Program-made: the position numbers and the translations under genes
Shown here: piece after piece, positions 15,842 through 23,862 of the stretch
Layout of the letters: each line of letters starts with the position of its first letter
How positions within the stretch are numbered: position 1 is the first letter of the stretch
Assembly: GCA_013377005.1 (NCBI GenBank)
Contig: JACABE010000014.1
Span: forward strand, 46,392 to 85,006
Reading direction: 5' to 3'
Length of the DNA: 38,615 nt
Source of the DNA: Bacteroidota bacterium
Lineage (GTDB): Bacteria; Bacteroidota; Bacteroidia; Bacteroidales; JACABE01
The notes under the pieces: generated by a model
What the model was told of the DNA's origin: nothing
Databases searched by the model: none
What the model saw: only the letters and a program-made list of their open reading frames with translations

Positions 15842-16352
15842 AATTCCTAATTAGCTTTAATCCTCTCTTACATCTGATTTTCAAACTTGGATATTCCTCT
15901 AAGGGTAGATTTTCAAATACTAGTATCAATTCGTTCTTTAAGTCTGGTTCTTCTTTAGCAAATTTTATTATTAAATCAATACTATACGCCCTTACGGCAA
16001 TGGTTTCTTTATCACAAAGCAACCAATCAAGGCATTTATTCAACACCAAACCTGCATTATAAATATTCTTTACATCTATCACTTCAATCATAATCTTTAA
16101 GAAGCTGCGCTTTACACCATCAACTTTAGTTTTAAGCAATTCATCAGTAAGAATACCAAGAAAAGGTAGAGTAGCATCAGGATGTTTTACGCAATACAAT
16201 TGCACCACACGTGCAGCCCGCATCGAAATCGGGTAAGGCTTGCAACACAGCTCAAACATCGCATTCAATTGCTCAGGATGTCCTTCAATAGCATTTGCGG
16301 CTATTTCAATAACTATTCTGCTGCTATCATAAAGTAAAGATTCCAATGACAT
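15840..16352 (-). CDS. HEAT-like helical-repeat protein, cotranscribed with truA
   Basis: 170 residues, all-helical by composition, with repeating pairs of amphipathic helices (e.g. ISMRAARVVQLYCVKHP, then GVKRSFLKIMIEVIDV) like HEAT/ARM repeats. No signal peptide, membrane segment or catalytic motif. It starts 15 nt after the truA stop, so it is in the same operon. Probably a cytoplasmic protein-interaction scaffold; no specific function is recognised. Confidence 0.7.
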   Translation of the reverse strand: MSLESLLYDSSRIVIEIAANAIEGHPEQLNAMFELCCKPYPISMRAARVVQLYCVKHPDATLPFLGILTDELLKTKVDGVKRSFLKIMIEVIDVKNIYNAGLVLNKCLDWLLCDKETIAVRAYSIDLIIKFAKEEPDLKNELILVFENLPLEEYPSLKIRCKRGLKLIRN

Positions 16353-16367
16353 TCGCTTTTTACTTTA

Positions 16368-17129
16368 TTATTTTGTGAGAAAAACAGATTCAGGGTAAAC
16401 AATTTTTGTAAGGAATAAAGCTTTTGCAGGTACAGAGTAGCCTGCATCCGAACGGTTTTTGTTATCAATAATTCTCTTAAAATCTTCAATGTTGATTTTG
16501 TGAAAGCCAATTTCTAATAATGTACCAACGATTGCCCTTACCATATTTCGTAAAAAGCGATCTGCTGTGATAGTAAAAACCAAACTATTATCACATTCTT
16601 CCCAAAAAGCTGAAGTAATTCTGCAATTGTTTGTTTTAGTTTGGGTATTTGATTTCGAAAAACAAGAAAAATCAGTATAATCAAAAAGTATTTTAGCAGC
16701 TTCATTCATAGCAGTTACATCTAAGTTTCCATATATAAAATAAGAATATTCAAAGTTAAAAACATCTTTTTTTATACCTATATAATAATGGTATGTTCTC
16801 GAAACTGCATCGAATCGTGCATGTGCCTCATCTTTAACACGAATAATATCGTAAATAGCAATATCTTGCTTCAAAAATCCATTTAATTTATGTACGATAT
16901 TTGGAATATCTTCTTTATTTAGATTTGTTGGTAAGTCAAAATGAGCGTAAAAATCTTTGGCATGCACACCGGTATCGGTTCTTCCGGCTCCAGTTAATTC
17001 AATTTTAGTTTTGAAAAATAAACTTAGTACTTCATTCAATTCCTGTTGAACAGTAATGGCATTGTTTTGAATTTGCCATCCATGAAAATTCTTTCCATTA
17101 TAAGCCAAATGTAAAAAATATCTACTCAC
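16368..17129 (-). CDS. truA: tRNA pseudouridine(38-40) synthase TruA
   Basis: 253 residues. The catalytic Asp52 lies in GRTDTGVHA, followed by the conserved Arg of the family in HARFDAVSRTYHYYI and the C-terminal FLRNMVRAIVGTLLEIG motif. It isomerises uridines in the tRNA anticodon stem. Full length. A TAGGTTTG -7 box is at 17152-17159 on this strand. Confidence 0.96.
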   Translation of the reverse strand: MSRYFLHLAYNGKNFHGWQIQNNAITVQQELNEVLSLFFKTKIELTGAGRTDTGVHAKDFYAHFDLPTNLNKEDIPNIVHKLNGFLKQDIAIYDIIRVKDEAHARFDAVSRTYHYYIGIKKDVFNFEYSYFIYGNLDVTAMNEAAKILFDYTDFSCFSKSNTQTKTNNCRITSAFWEECDNSLVFTITADRFLRNMVRAIVGTLLEIGFHKINIEDFKRIIDNKNRSDAGYSVPAKALFLTKIVYPESVFLTK

Positions 17130-17151
17130 GCTTTCCTTTATAAGTTTTGTA

Positions 17152-17159
17152 CAAACCTA
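17152..17159 (-). promoter_or_regulatory. -7 box for truA
   Basis: Minus-strand TAGGTTTG fits TAnnTTTG, 23 nt upstream of the truA start. It is identical to the box at 13850-13857. Confidence 0.5.
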
Positions 17160-17234
17160 CAAAAAAAATAGAAATCAATAGAAAATTATTTGCTTTTCTT
17201 TGAAGAGTCAAAATAGCTTCGACTATTAATTATC

Positions 17235-17714
17235 CTATTTAAACATATTCAACAGGGCTTTGAACTGGGGTAGATATTCTGAAACAGGAATATCTAAATA
17301 ATTGGCAGTTGCTTTAACGCCACCTTTTGGTTCAAGAACAACAATTTGAGGGATCTTGCCTTGAGGATTATATTTTGCCGCCAATTCTTTATTCTTTTTA
17401 ATTTGAATTGGAGTAAGTTTATTTGTTTTTCCGTTTGGATAATCTATATGAAGCATTACAAAATTATCGCGGCTGTATTCTATAAAATCCTTAGAATCTA
17501 AAATATTCTGACGCATTTTAATGCAATTCGCACAAGTATCAGTTCCTGTAAAAAACAATACGATTGCAACTTTCTTTTTTGAAGCAACGATTTTAGCTTT
17601 TTCAAAACTATTTACCCACAATTCATTATCGTTTTTTTTTGTAGTTGATTGAGATTTTGCTACTAAGTTTGAAAAAAGTAATACTAGTGCAACAATAATT
17701 TTAAAAATTTTCAT
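17235..17714 (-). CDS. exported thioredoxin-like protein
   Basis: 159 residues. Signal peptide MKIFKIIVALVLLFSNLVAK(S), then a thioredoxin fold with the redox pair C61-A-N-C64 in FFTGTDTCANCIKM and a cis-Pro region IPQIVVLEPKGG. The CxNC arrangement is like thioredoxin_7/DUF255-type reductases. It probably reduces or isomerises disulfides in the periplasm. Monocistronic, with a TAATTTTG -7 box at 17743-17750. Confidence 0.85.
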   Translation of the reverse strand: MKIFKIIVALVLLFSNLVAKSQSTTKKNDNELWVNSFEKAKIVASKKKVAIVLFFTGTDTCANCIKMRQNILDSKDFIEYSRDNFVMLHIDYPNGKTNKLTPIQIKKNKELAAKYNPQGKIPQIVVLEPKGGVKATANYLDIPVSEYLPQFKALLNMFK

Positions 17715-17742
17715 ATTTGCTATTATTCTTATTTTTTAAAAG

Positions 17743-17750
17743 CAAAATTA
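17743..17750 (-). promoter_or_regulatory. -7 box for the thioredoxin-like gene
   Basis: Minus-strand TAATTTTG fits TAnnTTTG, 29 nt upstream of the start. Confidence 0.5.
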
Positions 17751-17907
17751 CATCATAAATTATAATTTTTAAAATTTTATATAAAAATATCTATTCAAAA
17801 ATTAATGAACCCTTTAATAATATGCTATATTATTGGTTGAATATATATTAGCGTAAAGTATAATTTAGAAAGATTCCAAATTAATGTTTGTTGAAAAAAA
17901 AATCACA

Positions 17908-17925
17908 TTGTTATTTTGTTAACAG
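17908..17925 (+). promoter_or_regulatory. Rex-like operator 1 upstream of hydC1
   Basis: TTGTTATTTTGTTAACAG matches the Rex operator form TTGTTAA-N4-TTAACAA at 12 of 14 fixed positions. It covers the -33 TTTG of the hydrogenase promoter, where a bound repressor would block polymerase. Confidence 0.6.
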
Positions 17926-17944
17926 GAAAAAAGAATTAATTTTG
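17915..17944 (+). promoter_or_regulatory. promoter of the first hydrogenase operon
   Basis: -33 TTTG (17915-17918), 18-nt spacer, -7 TAATTTTG (17937-17944). Both elements match the Bacteroidota consensus; the spacer is about 1 nt shorter than usual. Transcription would start near 17951, giving a leader of about 60 nt. Confidence 0.65.
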
Positions 17945-17954
17945 AACCTTTAAA

Positions 17955-17972
17955 TTGTTATTCAAATAACAA
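17955..17972 (+). promoter_or_regulatory. Rex-like operator 2 at the start of the hydC1 transcript
   Basis: TTGTTATTCAAATAACAA matches TTGTTAA-N4-TTAACAA at 12 of 14 positions. It is part of a perfect 9-bp dyad, ATTGTTATT-CA-AATAACAAT (17954-17973), just after the predicted transcription start. Confidence 0.65.
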
Positions 17973-18013
17973 TAGAATTAATCAATCATATTCACAAAAA
18001 TTTGGAGGATAAT

Positions 18014-18484
18014 ATGTCCAATATTGAAACATTAGTAAAAGATTTAGTTGAAAAACATGGCAAATCAAGAAATAGCTTAATGCCTGTTTTACAAGGAATT
18101 GTTAAAGAAGAAAGATTTCTTTCTGAAGAATCTATGATTATGGTAGCAAAAGAATTAGATTTATCTGCTGCTGAAGTTTACGGAACAGCTTCTTTTTACA
18201 CATTTCTTGATACCGAGCCTAGAGGCAAAAACATTGTTAGAATATGCAAGACAATTTCATGCCACATGAAAGGAAAAGATGAAATTATCGAAGCTTTGGA
18301 AAGTTCTATGAAAATTAAAGTTGGTGAAACTTCTCACGACAAGAAATTTACATTGCTTACGGCTAATTGCTTGGGTTGGTGTCATAAAGGACCTGTTATG
18401 TTAGTAAACGATGTAGTTTTTCCTGAAATTACACCTCAAAAAGCAATTGAAGTAATTCAAGATTATGCTAAAAATTCTAAGTAA
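18014..18484 (+). CDS. hydC: NADH-dependent [FeFe]-hydrogenase, NuoE-like [2Fe-2S] subunit (HydC, copy 1)
   Basis: Thioredoxin-fold [2Fe-2S] protein that relays electrons in the trimeric HydABC hydrogenase. The four ligands C78, C83, C119 and C123 have the NuoE spacing (C-x4-C, C-x3-C). A helical N-terminal bundle precedes the fold, as in NuoE. Although the frame is open from TTG 18002, ATG 18014 is chosen because GGAGG (18004-18008) lies 5 nt upstream, a strong Shine-Dalgarno unusual for this phylum. First gene of a hydCBA operon under a promoter with two Rex-like sites. It differs clearly from the second copy (29566-30042). Confidence 0.92.
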   Translation: MSNIETLVKDLVEKHGKSRNSLMPVLQGIVKEERFLSEESMIMVAKELDLSAAEVYGTASFYTFLDTEPRGKNIVRICKTISCHMKGKDEIIEALESSMKIKVGETSHDKKFTLLTANCLGWCHKGPVMLVNDVVFPEITPQKAIEVIQDYAKNSK

Positions 18485-18519
18485 TTGAGAATTAGTTTTA
18501 AAATTTAAAAATAATAAAA

Positions 18520-19689
18520 ATGGAAAATAAAATCTTAAAGAAAGTTGATTATATATTTCAGGAAACCAGTGTAAGTGAAGTAATTGATATAATTATAAAG
18601 ACTCTTGCAAAATCACCTGATGATATTATTTTAGATGTTATAGATTCTGGATTAAAGGGAAGAGGTGGTGCAGGATTCCCAACAGGATTAAAATGGAAAT
18701 TTACTAAAAATGAAGATAATCCTGTTAAATATGTAATTTGCAATGCAGATGAAGGCGAACCGGGTACTTTTAAAGATAGAGAAATTCTTGAAACAGTTGC
18801 ATGCAAAGTACTAGGAGGTATGACCATTTGCGGCTATTCTATCGGAGCTAAAGAAGGGTATATTTATCTTAGAGGGGAATATAATTATCTTCTTCCGCAA
18901 TTAAATAAAGTTATTGACGAATTTAATAAACAGCTTAAATCAAAAGGTATTGATTTTGTAATTTTTATTAAATCAGGTAGTGGAGCTTATATTTGTGGTG
19001 AAGAGAGTGCTCTTTTCGAATCAATGGAAGGTAAACGCGGTGAACCTAGAAATAAACCTCCTTATCCTGCTGTATCCGGATATAATAGTAAACCAACAGT
19101 TATTAATAATGTTGAAACTTTGGTATATGTTACTATGATTTGTAAAATGGGTGTGGAGAGATTTAAGGCATTGGGAACCAAAGATTCAAGAGGAAGTAAG
19201 GTTTTTTCAGTTTCAGGAGACACGCCTACACCTGGTATTTTTGAATTAGAATTAGGTATGCCTTTAGCTGATTTTGTGGAAGATTTTGGTGATGGAGATA
19301 CTAAAGCAGTTCAGGTAGGAGGTGCTTCAGGACATTGTGTTCCTCGCAAGCAACTTAAAGATACAATTATCGGATTTGAAGGTATTCCAACTGGAGGGTC
19401 TATGATGATTTTTAATAGTTCTCGATCAATGTATAATGTATTGCATGATTATCTTGAATTTTTCAATGAGGAATCCTGTGGACAATGTACTCCTTGCCGA
19501 GTTGGTTGCCAACAATTGTTAAAAGGTATTGAGTCTGTTAAAAAAGGAGAAAGAAAGCCTCTTTATTTAGACGAATTGAAAAAATTAGCCAGTACAATGA
19601 AAATAGCTGCTAAATGCGGATTAGGACAATCAGTTGCAAATCCTTTTAATTCAATTGTTGATAATTTCAGAGAAGAAATTATCTATTAA
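18520..19689 (+). CDS. hydB: NADH-dependent [FeFe]-hydrogenase, core-only NuoF-like flavoprotein subunit (HydB, copy 1)
   Basis: 389 residues. It holds only the NuoF core: GRGGAGFPTGLKW and NADEGEPGTFKDRE for FMN and NAD(P)H binding, CGEESAL..SMEGKRGEPR, and the N3-type [4Fe-4S] site C320-x2-C323-x2-C326 with C366. Compared with the 597-residue second copy it lacks the N-terminal thioredoxin-like [2Fe-2S] domain and the C-terminal two-[4Fe-4S] ferredoxin domain, both of which occur in classical bifurcating HydB. The reading frame is clean at both ends, so this is a natural short form rather than a frameshift. It sits between hydC1 and hydA1. Confidence 0.92.
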   Translation: MENKILKKVDYIFQETSVSEVIDIIIKTLAKSPDDIILDVIDSGLKGRGGAGFPTGLKWKFTKNEDNPVKYVICNADEGEPGTFKDREILETVACKVLGGMTICGYSIGAKEGYIYLRGEYNYLLPQLNKVIDEFNKQLKSKGIDFVIFIKSGSGAYICGEESALFESMEGKRGEPRNKPPYPAVSGYNSKPTVINNVETLVYVTMICKMGVERFKALGTKDSRGSKVFSVSGDTPTPGIFELELGMPLADFVEDFGDGDTKAVQVGGASGHCVPRKQLKDTIIGFEGIPTGGSMMIFNSSRSMYNVLHDYLEFFNEESCGQCTPCRVGCQQLLKGIESVKKGERKPLYLDELKKLASTMKIAAKCGLGQSVANPFNSIVDNFREEIIY

Positions 19690-19721
19690 ATTCATTTTAT
19701 AACAATAAAAAAATATATACA

Positions 19722-21512
19722 ATGAGCGAATATTTAGTTAATTTAAAAGTCAATAATATAGCGGTTTCCGTTAAAGAAGGAACCACCATACTTGATGCAT
19801 CTAAAAAGCTTAATTTCAATATACCAACACTTTGTAATCATCCTGACTTAAGTGTAGCAGGAAATTGCCGTGTATGTGTAGTTGAGGTAAAAGGAGCCAG
19901 ATTATTGGCTGCATCTTGCGCTACACCTGTTTCGGAAGGCATGGAAGTTTTTACAAACAGTGAAAAAGTAAGAACTGCACGTAAGCATGTTATAGAATTA
20001 TTACTTTCAGAGCATAATGCAGACTGTACCAAATGTTTTAAAAATGGTCACTGCGAATTACAGGATTTAGCATCAGAGTACCGTGTTGGTGATCATGTGT
20101 TTATTGATCTTGTAAAATCAAAAGATAAAATTCTTGATATTTCTTCACCATCTATTTCAAAAGATGATAGTAAATGTATTCGTTGTCAACGATGTGTAAG
20201 AACATGTGAAGAATTACAATCTGTTAGTGCATTGGCAGTTGTGAAAAAAGGTGATCATCAAAGAATTTCTACTTTTATGAATAAACCTTTAGATGAAGTA
20301 GTTTGTACTAATTGTGGTCAATGTATAAATCGTTGTCCAACAGGTTCTTTAACAGAAAGAACTTATCTTGATGAAGTATGGAATGCAATTAATGATCCTT
20401 CAAAACATGTTGTTGTTCAAACTGCACCCGCAGTACGTATTGGTTTAGGTGAAGATTTAGGGTACGAACCTGGTGAAAGAGTTACGGGTAAAATGGTAGC
20501 TGCATTAAGACATATAGGTTTTGATTCAGTATTAGATACAGATTTTACTGCTGACTTAACTATTATGGAGGAAGGGACTGAACTTTTAACTCGCTTAAAA
20601 AGAGCTTTAGTTGATGGTGAAAAAGTTGCTTTACCTATGATGACTTCTTGCTCTCCCGGTTGGATAAAGTTCCAAGAACATATGTTTCCTGATTTATTAG
20701 ATAACTTATCAACTTGTAAATCACCACAACAAATGTTTGGGGCATTAGTCAAAACATATTATGCCAAGAAAAAAGGCATAGATCCTAAAAATATGGTTTC
20801 TGTTTCTATCATGCCATGTACTGCCAAAAAATTTGAATGTGGAAGACCTGAAATGCGAGACAGTGGCTATCAAGATGTTGATTACGTTTTAACTACTCGT
20901 GAATTAGCTATGATGGTAAAACAAGCTGGTATTGATTTCATGAAATTAGATGATGAAAAATATGACAGCATAATGGGTAACTCCACTGGGGCTGCTGTAA
21001 TTTTTGGTGCTACCGGTGGTGTTATGGAAGCAGCTTTACGTACTGCATACGAAATTGTTACAGGACGTGAAGTTCCGTTTACTAATCTTAAAATCATGCC
21101 TGTAAGAGGTTTTGAAGGTATAAAAGAAGCCAAAGTAATGATTAAAGATGTTAAACCAGAATGGGCTTTCCTTGAAGGTGCTGAACTTAGCGTTGCAATT
21201 GCTCATGGATTGCACAATGCTAATGAATTAATGAAAGCAGTAAGAGCTGGAACTGCCAGTTATCATTTTATTGAGGTAATGGGTTGTCCTGGTGGATGTT
21301 TAGGTGGCGGTGGACAACCAATTCCAACCAGTCCTGAAATTCGTCAAAAACGTGCTACTGCTATTTATGCTGAAGATGAAGGTTTACCTTTAAGAAAATC
21401 ACATGAAAATCCTGAAGTAGCTCAGATATATAAAGATTTTCTGGGAGAACCATTAGGTCATAAATCGCATGATTTGCTACATACTCATTACAAAGAGAGA
21501 AAAAGGTATTAG
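19722..21512 (+). CDS. hydA: [FeFe]-hydrogenase catalytic subunit HydA (copy 1), variant L1 motif
   Basis: 596 residues. The domains in order are a plant-type [2Fe-2S] (C38, C49, C52, C66), a His-Cys3 [4Fe-4S] (HNADCTKC.....C, about 98-111), a 2x[4Fe-4S] ferredoxin region (CIRCQRCVRTC and CTNCGQCINRC), the H-cluster domain and a C-terminal small-subunit-like tail (HTHY). L2 is MPCTAKKFE (C366) and L3 is GCPGGCLGGGGQP (C522, C526). L1 reads TSCSPGW (C310, S311) where the textbook form is TSCCPGW; the second Cys (Cys300 in CpI) normally binds the [4Fe-4S] part of the H-cluster. Codon 311 is TCT, one base from TGT. It makes or consumes H2 with the HydB/HydC of this operon. Confidence 0.93.
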   Translation: MSEYLVNLKVNNIAVSVKEGTTILDASKKLNFNIPTLCNHPDLSVAGNCRVCVVEVKGARLLAASCATPVSEGMEVFTNSEKVRTARKHVIELLLSEHNADCTKCFKNGHCELQDLASEYRVGDHVFIDLVKSKDKILDISSPSISKDDSKCIRCQRCVRTCEELQSVSALAVVKKGDHQRISTFMNKPLDEVVCTNCGQCINRCPTGSLTERTYLDEVWNAINDPSKHVVVQTAPAVRIGLGEDLGYEPGERVTGKMVAALRHIGFDSVLDTDFTADLTIMEEGTELLTRLKRALVDGEKVALPMMTSCSPGWIKFQEHMFPDLLDNLSTCKSPQQMFGALVKTYYAKKKGIDPKNMVSVSIMPCTAKKFECGRPEMRDSGYQDVDYVLTTRELAMMVKQAGIDFMKLDDEKYDSIMGNSTGAAVIFGATGGVMEAALRTAYEIVTGREVPFTNLKIMPVRGFEGIKEAKVMIKDVKPEWAFLEGAELSVAIAHGLHNANELMKAVRAGTASYHFIEVMGCPGGCLGGGGQPIPTSPEIRQKRATAIYAEDEGLPLRKSHENPEVAQIYKDFLGEPLGHKSHDLLHTHYKERKRY

Positions 21513-21545
21513 CATATTTACTTGAATTAAACATTTATTATGAAC

Positions 21546-21580
21546 AAGGCTGTTGGAGCAATCTAGCAGCCTTACTTTTT
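21546..21580 (+). terminator. rho-independent terminator after hydA1
   Basis: AAGGCTG (21546-21552) pairs with CAGCCTT (21567-21573), followed by ACTTTTTT. It separates the first hydrogenase operon from the signalling block. Confidence 0.75.
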
Positions 21581-21634
21581 TAGAATATTAAAAGTAATTT
21601 AGACAGTATATAAATTAGTGTTATTTTTTTCACA

Positions 21635-21652
21635 TTGTTATAATTTTCACAA
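21635..21652 (+). promoter_or_regulatory. Rex-like operator 3 upstream of the signalling block
   Basis: TTGTTATAATTTTCACAA fits the 7-4-7 Rex architecture (TTGTKAA-N4-TTMACAA), with one mismatch in the 14 fixed positions if TTCACAA and TTGTTAA half-sites are both allowed. It lies 5 nt upstream of the -33 element. Confidence 0.6.
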
Positions 21653-21657
21653 TAAAC

Positions 21658-21688
21658 TTGTTTTTTATGTAAAATCGTTATAATTTTG
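21658..21688 (+). promoter_or_regulatory. promoter of the DRTGG/ATPase/sensory-hydrogenase operon
   Basis: -33 TTG (21658-21660), 20-nt spacer, -7 TAATTTTG (21681-21688), a near-ideal Bacteroidota promoter about 50 nt before the first ATG. Confidence 0.65.
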
Positions 21689-21738
21689 CAGCCTCAAAAA
21701 CATCAAAATACTATTTTCTAGTATTAAATCTGTGTAAA

Positions 21739-22083
21739 ATGAAAATTAAAGATATCAAAGCATTACTACAAGCAAAAACATACGGAAATGAAAAAATGCT
21801 TGATTATGAAGTAGAATATGCATTTTCTTCGGATTTAATGAGTGATCTTCTTACTGTAAAGACTCAAAATGTACTCTTATTGACAGGTCTTTCTAATATT
21901 CAGTCAATTAGAACTGCAGAAATGTCCGATGTAGTTAATATAATATATGTACGAGGAAAGAAAATTACAGAAGAAATGAAAGAGTTAGCTGAGGAAAATG
22001 GGATTTTATTGATGGAATGCGATTATTCAATGTTTAAAGCTTCTGGAATTCTTTATAATAATGGCATAAAACCAATATATTAA
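21739..22083 (+). CDS. DRTGG-domain protein (first copy)
   Basis: 114 residues, a single DRTGG domain of the kind found in CBS/DRTGG kinases and phosphotransacetylases, usually taken as a small-ligand-binding module. The core pattern is YAFSSDLMSDLLTVKTQNVL, then LLTG, with a C-terminal GILLMECDYSMFKASGILY. No catalytic domain is attached. It is first in a tight operon (2-nt gap to the ATPase gene) with sensory hydrogenase genes, an arrangement known from Firmicutes and Thermotogae hydrogenase loci. A paralogue lies at 23863-24198. Confidence 0.85.
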   Translation: MKIKDIKALLQAKTYGNEKMLDYEVEYAFSSDLMSDLLTVKTQNVLLLTGLSNIQSIRTAEMSDVVNIIYVRGKKITEEMKELAEENGILLMECDYSMFKASGILYNNGIKPIY

Positions 22084-22085
22084 AA

Positions 22086-22505
22086 ATGCATTTCGAATAT
22101 AACGTAGTTAGTGGAGATTTCTCAAATGCAGGAACTGCTTCGAGCCAGATTAAAAAGGTTTTGAAGCAATTAAATGTTGATTCTGTTACAATTAAAAGAA
22201 TTGTTGTAGCATTATATGAAGCTGAAGTCAATGTTGTTGCTCATTCTTATGGAGGAACAATCTTTGCAGATATTGATACAAAAGAAATAATTTTACGATT
22301 AAAAGATACTGGTCCCGGAATTCCTGATATCAAACAGGCTATGAAGGAAGGATACTCAACTGCTAGCCCTCAGGTGAGAGAAATGGGATTTGGGGCAGGA
22401 ATGGGATTACCTAATATCAAGAAAAATGCAGACAAACTTGATATTAAAAGTGAAGTTGGTGTTGGAACAGAAGTTATGATAATGGTTAAATTGAATGATA
22501 ACTAA
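22086..22505 (+). CDS. RsbW-like GHKL ATPase / anti-sigma-type serine kinase
   Basis: 139 residues of the GHKL fold: N box ALYEAEVNVVAHS (about 42-54), G1 box DTGPGIPD, G2 box GFGAGMGL. The lack of an H-box phosphoacceptor makes it RsbW/SpoIIAB-like, i.e. a Ser/Thr kinase or partner-binding ATPase rather than a classical histidine kinase. It lies 2 nt from both neighbours and immediately upstream of the sensory hydrogenase, so it is a likely output partner of that sensor. Confidence 0.88.
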   Translation: MHFEYNVVSGDFSNAGTASSQIKKVLKQLNVDSVTIKRIVVALYEAEVNVVAHSYGGTIFADIDTKEIILRLKDTGPGIPDIKQAMKEGYSTASPQVREMGFGAGMGLPNIKKNADKLDIKSEVGVGTEVMIMVKLNDN

Positions 22506-22507
22506 TA

Positions 22508-23860
22508 ATGGACAAGCAATATTTTCATCATGCTTTAAAAATTAGTGAAGCTAATTGTATCGGTTGCACTCATTGTATAAAGGTTTGTCCAACAGAGGCA
22601 ATTAGGGTGAAAAATGGCAAAGCTCATTTGTTTGAAAATCGATGTGTCGATTGTGGTGAGTGCTTTAGAGTTTGTCCTGTAAATGCTATTTATGTTGATC
22701 ATGATGATTTTAATCAGATATTTAATTACAAATACAGAATTGCTTTGGTTCCTGGTGTTTTAATTGGTCAATTTCCTGAAAATATCACGACACAGCAAAT
22801 TTACAGCGAACTATTAGAAATTGGATTTACTCATGTATTTGAAGTAGAGCATACTGTTGATATTTTGATAGAAGCACGTGAGGATTTCAAGAAAAAAAAT
22901 CCATCAATCAAACCTTTAATATCTACCTTTTGTCCAGCAGTTATTCGCTTAATACAAGTTAAATTTCCGGCTTTAGTGGAAAATTTAATTTTATTAAAAT
23001 CACCCTTAGATATTGCTGCTTTATATTATAAAAAACTACTAACAGATCAGGGAATAGCTGAAGAAGAAATAGGACTATTCTACATAACTCCTTGTGCTGC
23101 TAAAATTGCTGCAGTAAAAAGTCCTGTAGGAGAGAATAAATCTGAAATTACGGGTGTAATCAATCTTGATTTTATTTATAACAAAGTTTATAAAAGTATT
23201 AAACAATCAGGGAAAAAGAATTGTATGATACCTCATTCAGATGAATTGGATGCAAAAGGTATTTTATGGAGTTTAACTAATGGAGAAAAAGATACAACAG
23301 ATGGAAGAGCTTTGGCAGTTGATGAGATTCATAATGTGATTGATTTTCTTGAGAAAATTGAAAGTGATGAAATTTCAGATGTTGATTTTCTGGAGCTTAG
23401 GGCGTGTGATGAGAGTTGTGCTGGAGGTGTTTTAACAAGTGGAAATCGTTTTCTTACTGTTGAACGAATGAAAAAAAGGGCCAAAGCTTCAGAAATTAAA
23501 ATTAATGATAGTAGTTGTTTTTCAACAGAATTACAGAGTTATAAAAAGTATCTGATTGAAAATATGAATGTATCGAAAATTATGCCGCGTTCGATGCTAA
23601 AACTAGACGAAAATATGTCGGAAGCCATTAAAAAAATGGGCAAAATGCGTGATATTATGGAATATCTTCCCAAAACCGATTGTGGTATGTGTGGTGCTTC
23701 TACTTGTCAAACTTTAGCTGAAGATATTGTAATGCAAAGGGCTGATATTACTGATTGTGTATTTATTCAGCGAACAATGGAACAAAAAGGAAGCATGACA
23801 ATGAATGAAGCTATTGCAAAAATGAAACGTATTTGGGGTGATAAATTTAATACAAAATAA
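22508..23860 (+). CDS. putative sensory [FeFe]-hydrogenase (group C/D, HydS-like), without PAS domain
   Basis: 450 residues. An N-terminal 2x[4Fe-4S] ferredoxin domain (C17/C20/C23/C27 and C46/C49/C52/C56) precedes a degenerate H-cluster domain retaining the four ligands C142 (FCPAV), C196 (TPCAAK), C300 and C304 (ACDESC). The proton-relay Cys of L1 is replaced (F before the ligand Cys), and the L2 Glu and L3 GGGxP are missing, as in sensory rather than catalytic enzymes. A C-terminal Fes-type [4Fe-4S] site (C392, C395, C400, C417) follows. The PAS domain of Thermotoga-type HydS is absent. Probably senses H2 or ferredoxin redox state and signals to the flanking ATPases. Confidence 0.85.
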   Translation: MDKQYFHHALKISEANCIGCTHCIKVCPTEAIRVKNGKAHLFENRCVDCGECFRVCPVNAIYVDHDDFNQIFNYKYRIALVPGVLIGQFPENITTQQIYSELLEIGFTHVFEVEHTVDILIEAREDFKKKNPSIKPLISTFCPAVIRLIQVKFPALVENLILLKSPLDIAALYYKKLLTDQGIAEEEIGLFYITPCAAKIAAVKSPVGENKSEITGVINLDFIYNKVYKSIKQSGKKNCMIPHSDELDAKGILWSLTNGEKDTTDGRALAVDEIHNVIDFLEKIESDEISDVDFLELRACDESCAGGVLTSGNRFLTVERMKKRAKASEIKINDSSCFSTELQSYKKYLIENMNVSKIMPRSMLKLDENMSEAIKKMGKMRDIMEYLPKTDCGMCGASTCQTLAEDIVMQRADITDCVFIQRTMEQKGSMTMNEAIAKMKRIWGDKFNTK

Positions 23861-23862
23861 GT

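Noticed and set aside
18002-18484. TTG start at 18002 for hydC1
   Set aside because: The TTG overlaps the GGAGG Shine-Dalgarno that is correctly spaced for ATG 18014.
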